NCBI GenBank assembly: GCA_002794775.1
Contig: NBAY01000009.1
Location: forward strand, 248,001 to 312,000
Length of the DNA stretch: 64,000 nt
Source of the DNA: Porodaedalea pini
Taxonomy: Eukaryota; Basidiomycota; Agaricomycetes; Hymenochaetales; Hymenochaetaceae
Direction of reading: 5' to 3'
The position numbers were made by a program, and so were the translations under genes. The notes under the pieces were generated by a model, which was not told the DNA's origin, ran no database searches, and was given only the letters and a program-made list of their open reading frames with translations. Shown here piece by piece: positions 56,000-64,000 of this stretch. Each line of letters begins with the position of its first letter. Within the stretch, counting starts at the first letter, position 1.

Positions 56000-56970
56000 A
56001 TTACGCAAACACGGAACGCATGCAATGACCGGATTGCACACATCAGCTACTCGGACTGACCCCAGTGCACTTATCTGTGTGCATGTCCTCTCGACCCTGC
56101 CAAAGGTTTGTTCATTTGCCTTTGTCTATCAAACATGCGCCAGCCTGGCATTGGTCGTTCCGGCTCCGTACAAAGGATCCCGAAGCTCACCAATGCTACG
56201 CCAAGTCAACACGCGCCATCCCTGCCTTTCAGTAGTTCAGATTGTGGAGCCGCTCAAAGGAACACTCAGGAGGCTCAGTGGTAGGACAATAGAGGACTCA
56301 TCTTATTTTATTTCACCTTTCATGTTTACACAGGACACTTGTTTAGTATTTATAGAGCGCCGAATGTTGTAGATAGGAGAGCAATTCCACCCCCGAGTTT
56401 TGATGCCTAACTTCATGTGATATCTCTCAGGACAGTCCCTAGGAACACTTCAGTGCCTTAGTGACTCGAATTGCTCACCTCGACTTCATTTTATTTGCGT
56501 TGCACTTGTTCCATCTGTTCCATCTTTGCCTCGTTTCCACTTCATTCTCATTACCTCAACCTTGCCCCCCTCTCATCTTTTATCTTCTGACTTAGTTCCA
56601 TACATTGCCTCGCCCCCTGGCATTCCAGACGACGTCCTGTTAAGCACAGGGACCAGCCGTCCATTCCGAGGACAATCCCACTCCAAGAAGTCGCACTAGT
56701 GTTAGCACGTCTCTGTGTCTTCTGACACAGCCACCAATGATCCCCCACGCATCTCAAGCGCTCCATCGGCACTATGCTTTGAATGCTTCCCTACTAGTGC
56801 GCTCTGCCGATTCCATTGCCCCTGACACGCTGGAACGCACACAACTCAAATCCTTCGATCTGGAACCCACGGAACTCAACCGGAATGAGGGTATTGACCC
56901 ACTAGACACGTCTCCCTCAAACTCAATCATCTAATTCCCTTTTACTAACAACTGGAACTCAGTATTATCA

Positions 56971-58260
56971 GCGCTTCAGGCAGTCACAGATGATGATGTC
57001 GTCCATCAGACCTGCCATTGTGATGATCACGTCGAGCTTCTGGAAGAACTTGTTGGTGGTGAGGTCCTTCTGGACCTTGGTTCAGAACTCCACCAGTGCC
57101 TTCTCCTTCCAGTTCAGATCATCAAACGAGGCATCCAGTCATTCCTGAAACCTGGTCCAGCTGTCTATGAAACTTATGATGCCATTCATCATGAATTCTT
57201 CAACGTAGTTTTGCACCCACATCAACGCGTTGCCACCCTTGAGGTAGGAAAGGGTGAGGTAGATCTTGCTTGATGATGAGGGGTACTTTGTAGGGTTTGC
57301 CAAGACAAAGAGAGTGACTTCACATCTGAAGTCGAGGTAGTCATTGCCACCAGTGAATTCACATGGTTGGGCAACATCAATTGAGGGGGCTTGAGCAGCA
57401 GGGGCATGTGTTGCTTGGTGGGTGAAAGCACCTGTGACAATGGCTGCAATCTGTTCCAGCTGCTGTTGGCTGAAACCTCCTGTCGACATCATTGGTTCTG
57501 GTGTAGGTGTTGATGGTTCAGGGGGGGTTGGCGGCAACGGATCTCATGATATGGCCCTGGGGTCAGAGGTAGAAGGACAGTAGATGTTGATACCATGGGT
57601 GATGATGGTGTAGCTGGAGGCCACCTAGCTCTTCTTCCTTCTTCGTTCGTCAAATACCAGCCGTGCTGGATCTCACTCCACCAGATGTCATATATGATGC
57701 CACTATTGTTGGTCACAACGTAGCCTGTTCAGTCTGGATCCCAACAAGCTGATGCAGGGAGAGCCCATCGTTGTTTGTCAGTGAGATCTATCTTGACGAT
57801 GGCGGAGGGATGGGGATCAGTTGTACGTTCAATCCAGGGTTATGCCAATGTTGAATGGGTTCATCGGTGAAGTTGATGACAAGGCAGTAGGAACCGAGTG
57901 AGATCACAAATGATAGTGTCGTTGAAGCTTGTACTCATCTAGTTGCCCACATCCATGTCAGGTGTGTGCTCCACCAAAGGCTAATTCAAAGTGCCAGGGT
58001 GGGAGAGGGTTTCTTAATTGAGATGGCAACTCGCCTGAGGTCAAGTTGGCGTCCAAAGGCAGTAGGTGTTTCAGGGAAAGCCGGTTGGAAAGTTTATGTA
58101 ATACATGAACATCCGAAAACATCCGGGCAGGGTTGAGGGTTGTTGTTTAGGGGGTTTACACATCAAGTCCATCAAGGGGAGCGCTCCTCTAGACTGAGTG
58201 AAGGTGAGTCGACAGTGACGACATACACTGGGGATGAGCCTGGGTGGGGTTCTGCTTTTA
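56971..58260 (-). pseudogene. Decayed gag 5' half and leader of element B
   Basis: Reverse-strand Gag: TGGFSQQQLEQIAAIVTGAF near 57425-57485, FTGGNDYLDFRCEV near 57305-57370, SYLKGGNALMWVQNYVEEF near 57190-57255. Upstream a leader frame (DIWWSEIQHGWYLT) lies near 57650-57700. It then runs through a decayed leader to the primer-binding site at 58249-58260. Confidence 0.82.
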
Positions 58261-58686
58261 TGTTAGGCAGGAGTCTGGGAGATGACTTGGACTGGGCAGG
58301 CCTCGGCTGACTGTCATCTGGGACGTGCTATGCTCAAGCGGGGACTTGGGACATGTTGTACTCAGGCTAGGTCATCACAGAGGTAAGAGGATTAATACAA
58401 GGTAAACTAATACAAGAGTGGACGAGTCTCATCTAGGTCGTTGTGGAGGTAAGAGGAAAAGCAGAACAAGGAGTTCATGCAATTCCTGGTTCCTCTTATA
58501 GCAATGACCATGAGACTATATTCTCTAAGATTACATAAAGGAGTGGAATGGAACGAATGAAGGTCAGGTGTCAGAGAGTGTAGGAAATGATTGAAAAGAC
58601 AGTTAAATATAATGAAAAGGAGTGATTAAAAGAAAGGAAATAGTAAAAAGGGGAAATAAAGAAAAGGAAAAGTTTGAGTTCTAACA
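58261..58686 (-). repeat. 5' LTR of element B (right end on the + map)
   Basis: 426 bp, TGTTAGGCAG...TTCTAACA, immediately followed by the CTGTG duplication. It is closely similar to the interrupted copy at 40772. Confidence 0.9.
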
Positions 58687-58936
58687 CTGTGTCTTCGTGG
58701 ACAGGTTCTCAAAGCAGATGCATGCAATCCCAACGATGACGAAACTGTCAGTGGAAGGCATGGCACAGTTGTACTGTGACCACATCTTCCACCTCCACAG
58801 CCTACCAAAGAAAATCATCCATGACAGAGGCACGCAGTTTGATGCATCAATGATGAAGGAGCTATACAAACTCCTGCACATCAAAGACAACCCATCAATG
58901 GCGTATCACCCACAGATGGATGGTCAAATGGAACAC

Positions 58937-60194
58937 TGTCTTGCTGGTACTGCAAGTAAGATCAAATAGTGAATCTTGTTGATTGCAGTTCCACTGGGGT
59001 TGAATGGACTAGTCATTAAGTCAAAACTTTTCCCAGTTGTTCATTTTACTAGGGATTTTGATTTCTTGTACTGATAGATTGTAACCTGTAAAAGTTAGCA
59101 GTTTAAGATGTCCTAATTCACTTTACCAATTTCCTTTCTTGAAGATCTTGAGTAATCCACCAAGGATTTTCAGCTTTTTACTTTAGACTTTCACTGAGTC
59201 TCTTTTACTGAATACTTGAGTTTCCTTAACTCAAGCAACTACTTGCTGATTTTCACACTTAGATTTTGAGTTTGGCTAATTAGGTTGGACCTGGTCACTA
59301 GCTAGCTATAGAGGGTTAGTTTGCTGTCAGTTAGCTGAGAATTACCTTATTAGAATACTCCAGTGAGTATCTCTCTTGAGTGACAATTCACTTGGCTGTC
59401 TGTCTTATTGGGGAATTTCCATCTCCCTCTTTTTTTCTGCTAGCAGCTCTGAGGCCCTTCCTTTATACTAATTTCCTGTGTTCTATAAATAGGTCTAGAA
59501 GTCTGGACATACTTGTTCCAGAACCTTCTCAACCTTTACATATCACTCCAGACCACCACCAAAATGTTCTGGTACATTCCAACATATTCTAGCTCCCATA
59601 ACTAGATCTTTCCATATGTTTCTGGCCTACTTTAAGCCAGGATTCTGCTGTGTTCTAGACTGAACCAATCAAATCTATGCACAGCTTTTCTTTGTTTCTA
59701 GATCCTTCCAAATTTTCATTAGAGAGTGATCTAAACCTGAGTTCTCTAAGTTCTGGATTCATTATGAATGTGATCTAGGCCTTTCCATTATTTTGCATTT
59801 GTTATTCCTTGTTATTCCCTTCCATAATATTACATAAACTTCTGTGGGAATGCTGACATATCCATGCAACAATATGCATGGTAACAGAGCTAGTTATTTC
59901 TTTCAGCTATTCATCTTCTGAACCTTCATATTTTCTTTTGGTTTAATTTGATCGGGGACCTTGCTATGTATCTAGATTTATATTGCCTGTTTGGTACCTT
60001 CATTCTAGTGCCTTGCAGTAGTTAATACCCCCAGTCAGCAATGAATTGTTTTGAATTAATTAAATTTTCTGAGATCTGGGGTAATTCTGCTATATGAATT
60101 CTAAGTGACTAGAATTAAATATTTGAATAATGGTCATCTGATCCATGTGTTGTGAGGCTAGTCTTGAATAGTCAAACAGTTTTGGCATATGACA
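58937..60194. mobile_element. Probable solo LTR (1258 bp) in copy 1 integrase, 4-bp duplication ACAC
   Basis: It starts TGTCTTGC and ends CATATGACA, with ACAC at 58933-58936 and 60195-60198. Removing it restores the copy 1 integrase sequence (GAACACATCAATCAGGAGC). It contains TTCTATAAATAGG near 59482, as expected for an LTR promoter. No coding frame of note. Confidence 0.68.
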
Positions 60195-61058
60195 ACACAT
60201 CAATCAGGAGCTCGAACAGTACCTACAGCTCTTCATTGACCATTGACAATTGGACTGGAAGGACTGGCTCCCCCTCGCAGAGTTTGCATACAACGACTGT
60301 GAACATTCAGCAACAAAGATGTCCCCCTTCTATGCAAATACAGGACGTCATCCTTTAAGCTTCAACATGATGTGAACCTCATCTGCTAACATGTCAGCGG
60401 AAGAATTCGCAAAGCATATCAAGGAGACTCATCACGTCACAAAGGACAATCTGGTCAAGGCTGCAGAGGACATGAAGCGCTACCATGACTGAACAGCAGG
60501 AACTTCGGTGGAGTACAAGGCTGGAGACAAGGTCTTCCTCGACAGGTGAAACATCAGCACAGATTTGTGGACAAAGAAGCTTGCTGACAAATGATATGGC
60601 CCCTTTGACATTGTGGATAAGGTAGGAGCGAGCGCATACAAGCTCAAGCTCCTGAAATGATGGAAAAAGGTCTGCCCTGTCTTCAATGAGGCCCTGCTGA
60701 AACCCACCATCAAACTATCCTTTGAAAGCCAGAAGCAACCACCACCACCACCACCACCACCCGACATCATCGACAATGAGGAGGAGTACGAGATCGAGGA
60801 GGTTCTAGACTCACACCTACACCGAGGGAAGCTACAGTACCTTGTCAAGTGGGTTGGCTACAATGAACTAACTTGGCAGCCTGAGATGGACTTCGGTGAG
60901 AATGCAAAGGAGGCAATCACAGAGTTCTATCGAAAACACCCTGGCATGCCTCGTAAACACAAAATCCCTTGACAACACCTCCGTCTGATCTTTGTCGACA
61001 CTGAGCCTGACGACCACAATCATGGTTGGTCGGGATGCCCAACCTTGAAGGGGGGTAA

Positions 61059-61192
61059 TGTTAGGACTCGAACTTTCACCTTTTTCTTTTATTTTCCTTT
61101 TACCATTCCTTTTACTTTAATTTCTCCCTTTCCATTATATTTAACCATCTTTTCAATTATTTCCCACACTCCCTTGCACCTGACCTTCATTC
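61059..61192 (+). repeat. Truncated 3' LTR of copy 1
   Basis: TGTTAGGACTCGAAC..., preceded by the polypurine GAAGGGGGG and TAA. It breaks at 61192 where an oppositely oriented LTR begins; the rest presumably lies beyond the window. Confidence 0.85.
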
Positions 61193-61629
61193 TGTTAGGC
61201 AGGAGTCCGGGAGGTGACTTGGACTGGGCAGGCCTTGGCTGACTGTCGTCTGGGACATGCTATACTTGAGCAGGGACTTGGGACATGCTGTACTCAGGCC
61301 AGGTTGTCACGGAGGTAAGAGGATTAATACAATATACTCTACTACAGGAGGGGGATGTGGTCTCACCTAGGTCGTTGCAGAGGTAAGAGGAAAAGCAGAA
61401 CAGGTGTTCAGATGTGATTCCTCTTCCTTATATACAGCGATCACCTCATGAGAACCAGTTGCCCCATTGTCTTAGATTACATAAAGGGAGCAGAATGGAA
61501 CGAATGAAGGTCATGTGTAAGGGGGTGTAGGAAATGATTAAAAAGATGGTTAAATATATTGAAAAGGAGCAACTTAAAAGAAAAGAAATGATAACAGGGA
61601 AAAATAAAAGTAAAGGAATAGTTTGAGTT
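61193..61629 (-). repeat. Minus-strand Gypsy LTR (element D), interrupted by element C
   Basis: TGTTAGGCAGGAGTCC... with reversed GTTCTGCTTTT and TATATAA signals. It is strongly similar, on the opposite strand, to the copy 1 LTR (shared CTCCTGTAGTAGAGTATATT segment). Its outer end (expected TAACA) is replaced by the start of element C at 61630. Confidence 0.82.
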
Positions 61630-62084
61630 TGTCAGCGATGGACTACGGGTACGCAGAGGGTAAACGGGTCGTGCAGAACTCAGTCAGAGGAAGAGGAAAG
61701 AGGGAGAGAGTGGTGAGCCAGGGGAGCTGACACAGTGCAGAGGTAGGGGGCAGTTTCTGGACGTAGCCAGGTAGAATTGACCAGGTCAAAACTAAGGGAT
61801 AAGTACAGGAGGACTACCTACTTATATACCCTTCAGAGGCTGCGCACGGACCAGGGAATTAGCTACTACATAAAGATAGATGATAGAACGTCATAGAACT
61901 TTATAGAACAATGACATCATAGGATCAGTCAGCGAGTAAGGATAGTATGAGAAAGAGCGTAATGAATAATGAGTAAGCAGGAATAAGCATGATTAGTGAT
62001 GGGTGGATAAGATATGATAAGATAAGATAAGGGAAAATGATAAGAGAATAAGAGAATAAAAATAATTAAACAGCATCCATGACA
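61630..62084 (-). repeat. LTR of a second Gypsy family (element C)
   Basis: 455 bp, TGTCAGCGAT...CATCCATGACA, unlike the other LTRs in the window. It is followed by TGACCCTCCTCTTTAAGG, the reverse of a purine-rich tract, and then by reversed pol. An ACTTATATACCC stretch at about 61828 could be its TATA box region. Confidence 0.85.
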
Positions 62085-64000
62085 TGACCCTCCTCTTTAA
62101 GGTGAGCGTCCCGATCGCTCCTGTTCCCTACCCTGGAACTTACCGGCCCACCACTGTGCCACTCCTTTCTGTATCTCAGGCTCCGTCATCTCAAATATGG
62201 GTCAGAACTTCAGCTGCGATGTCTCTAAGGTGTTGAGGGCATGAGGAGCACTGGGAGTCGATTTATGAAATTTATCGATGGCCTTTTGAGAGTTCGTCAA
62301 ATTCTCAATTGGCTCCCAGGTGTGTTCTTCGTTTGGATACCCTTTCCAATGTACGAGGTATTTGAGCTTCCCTCACACCAGTTTGGAGTCGACAACCTTT
62401 TCGACCTCATATTCCGGCACATCATCAATGATCTCGGGCGGGGGTGGAGGATCTCGCTTTTGTGACGTATACTGTGGCTCGTGGTATGGGGAGAGGAGCA
62501 CTTCATTGAAAACCGGATAGACTTTCTTCCATGTACGTGGAAGTTTAAGCCTATATGCTGACGTGCCGATTTTCTTTTCAATGATGAAAGGCCCATAGCA
62601 TTTATCTCCCAGCTTCTTCATAGGACGGTCTGTCTTTAAGTGAGTTCCTTTGAGCATGACCTTATCCCCAGGTTTATACTCAATGGATTCTCCCTTTGTC
62701 CTGTCGTAGAAGCGTTTCATGGTTTCGGCTGCATGCCTTAACACTGATTCGGTTTCCTCCCTGATCTTGGCCATCCGGTCGGCAAACTGTTTAGTGGACT
62801 CATTGGTTGATTTGCATCTAGGATTTGTGCCCTTGTACGGGTGTCTCCCATGGTTGACAAAAAAGGGTGACGCTCCTGTCGACATCTGTTCCTTGTCATT
62901 ATACGCGAATTCTGCTAACGCAAGCCATTCTGCCCAGTCTGACTGATGGTAGTTAACAAAGAGATGGAGGTACTGTTCTATCTCTTGGTTTATCCATTCT
63001 GTCTGACCATCTGTCTGTGGGTGATATGCCGTTGACGGGTTTCCCTCGATGCCCAGTAATCGGTATAGTTCATTCATGAACTTGGACTCAAACTGTGATC
63101 CTCTGTCATGAATAAACTTTCATGGTATGCCATGCAGTCTGAAGACATGATCCCGGTAGAGCCTCGCCATTCCTTCCGACGTTACACTCATGGAGGTAGG
63201 GATGGCATGCACCTGTTTACTGAACCTGTCAACGAAGACACAGATTGTGTTATGCCCATTGGACTCAGGGAGTTCACCGATCAGGTCTGCCATGACAATT
63301 TCCCAAGGACTTTTCGGGATCTCGTTCGGGTTCAGAGGGTTATGCGGTTTCGCTCTGTGCGCCTTGGTATGTTGGCACGCATTGCATCCCTCAACATACA
63401 TTCGAACATCTCGTTGGATTCCTGGCCACCAGTAGTTGCATGTGATCAACTCATGGGTCTTATAGCACCCCGGGTGTCCTGCGAGTGTGCTGTCGTGATG
63501 GTTTTGAATGATGTCTTCCCAGAGTTTACGGTCTTTTGGCACGTAGATCCTGCCCTTCCATGTCAACAACCCTTCTTCCTCTTCATCCCACTCTCGCTCC
63601 TTCCTTCCTAACACCTTCACAACTGCCCTGTCCCTGTTGTTTCATACCCTTTTGATTTGTTTGACAAAGTCTGCATCTAGTGCTTCTAGCAGTGTTGCGT
63701 TTACAAATAAGTCTGGCTTGAGCAAAATGATGTCAATATTGTCGTTCTCCCCCCTCTCATGGTCCGCTTGTCTCGAGAGGAGGTCAGCCTTTGTCATCAG
63801 GGCACCTGGTTTATGAAACAGTTTGAAGTCGTAGTCTGCTAACTCCTGTAGCCATCTTGCTTGTCAGTGGTTAATCTTCTGGGGTTTTCGGAAATATTGG
63901 AGGTTGAGGTGATCCGACCAGATTTTGAAGGTTTGTGTTGCTCCCAGAAGATATTGTCACCAGTTATCCAGTGCACACATGATCGCAAACATTTCTTTGT
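62085..64000 (-). pseudogene. Pol 3' part of element C (cut by window end), mildly decayed
   Basis: Reverse strand. Chromodomain (KLKYLVHWKGYP then HTWEP) near 62310-62390. Integrase core includes YHPQTDGQTEWINQEIEQYL near 62975-63040, KGHNTICVFVDRFSKQVHAI-like residues near 63205-63265 (ESNGHNTICVFVDRF) and an HHCC region (HHDSTLAGHPGCYKT ... CNACQ) near 63370-63510. RNase H/connection sequence follows to the end. TGA stops replace Arg codons near 62370 and 63120, again at former CGA. Divergence from the other elements at the protein level marks a separate chromovirus family. Confidence 0.85.

Larger units (their letters stand above)
49636..56970. mobile_element. Probable solo LTR (about 1.08 kb) split by the intact Gypsy element
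   Basis: The pieces 49636-49757 and 56005-56970 start TGTAACACC and end ATTATCA. Flanking GTGC and GCGC would be a 4-bp duplication with one CpG-type change, and removal restores the gag frame of element B. A TATTTATAG promoter-like site lies near 56348. No coding capacity recognised. Confidence 0.6.
40772..58686 (-). mobile_element. Gypsy element B (minus strand), heavily interrupted, target duplication CTGTG
   Basis: Left LTR 40772-42603 (split by an insertion at 41113-42513) and right LTR 58261-58686. CTGTG precedes 40772 and follows 58686, which proves one insertion event into copy 1. Internal blocks are 42604-45849, 46341-46560, 48952-49635 and 56971-58260. Reversed PBS GTTCTGCTTTTA is at 58249-58260. 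Confidence 0.9.
30641..61058 (+). pseudogene. Decayed gag-pol of copy 1, broken into five blocks by insertions
   Basis: The blocks are 30641-34298, 40536-40771, 58692-58936, 60199-61058 and the LTR pieces. Gag-like sequence (GGFSQ, then FASGNNYLDFRHEV-type residues) starts near 31360. A zinc-knuckle remnant (CWLCGELGHFKDKCP) lies near 32172-32216. Protease DSGC lies near 32684, a mutated reverse-transcriptase centre (YLDN instead of YLDD) near 33630, integrase from 40540 and a chromodomain near 60780-60920. Dozens of TGA/TAG stops arise where the intact element has CGA or CAG. The blocks join up exactly when the inserted elements are removed, except for a 386-nt gap around element A. This is the oldest Gypsy layer in the window. 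Confidence 0.88.

Overview
The window is nuclear DNA of a basidiomycete fungus, most likely an Agaricomycete. Support comes from the gene content and structure: introns of about 43-105 nt (mostly 45-60) with GT..AG borders, a very large Zn(II)2Cys6 regulator, divergent Hsp70-like ATPases of the type expanded in mushroom-forming fungi, and chromodomain Ty3/Gypsy retrotransposons. No assembly or search was available. All gene models are hand-spliced from the sequence; each exon set for the intact genes sums to a multiple of three.

Left part (1-28,800) is gene-rich. It opens with a disabled PHO80/PCL-type cyclin gene (1-1843). Then comes a tandem cluster of two related gene types: 'partner' genes on the + strand (2828-4041, 7176-8455, 11666-13483; here called A1, A2, A3, family unknown to me) alternating with Hsp70-like ATPase genes on the - strand (4505-6828, 8937-11327). 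Successive copies sit about 4.4-4.5 kb apart, and each Hsp70-like gene shares a short divergent upstream region with a partner gene. I regard this paired, tandemly amplified module as the best candidate for an undescribed system. It is followed by a 1182-residue Ser/Pro-rich protein of unknown function (13758-17416), a tail-anchored CS-domain (p23/NudC-like) protein (17918-19801), a 3.2-kb intergenic region with a small inverted-repeat transposon, and a 1399-residue Zn2Cys6 transcription factor (23003-27939).

Right part (28,850-64,000) is almost entirely nested transposons. A DNA-transposon relic is struck at its right end by an old + strand Gypsy element (30175 onward). That element was later split by two - strand Gypsy elements (A: 34299-40535; B: 40772-58686, target duplication CTGTG) and by solo LTRs. 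Element B was itself hit by several LTR insertions (duplications AGACA, TGAGC, TACAC and others). The youngest insertion is a structurally intact Gypsy chromovirus (49758-55999, duplication ATTAC, two 413-bp LTRs differing at two positions). A different Gypsy family (61630 to the window end) closes the window.

The intact element is informative. It has an 11-nt primer-binding site exactly complementary to the predicted 5' end of its own RNA, as in Tf1-type self-priming. It has a GGGTTTT slippery heptamer plus hairpin exactly where Gag must shift -1 into Pol. Its leader of about 0.9 kb has no ATG, yet carries a conserved open frame joined to Gag. Older copies are full of CpG to TpG/CpA changes, which points to methylation-linked decay.
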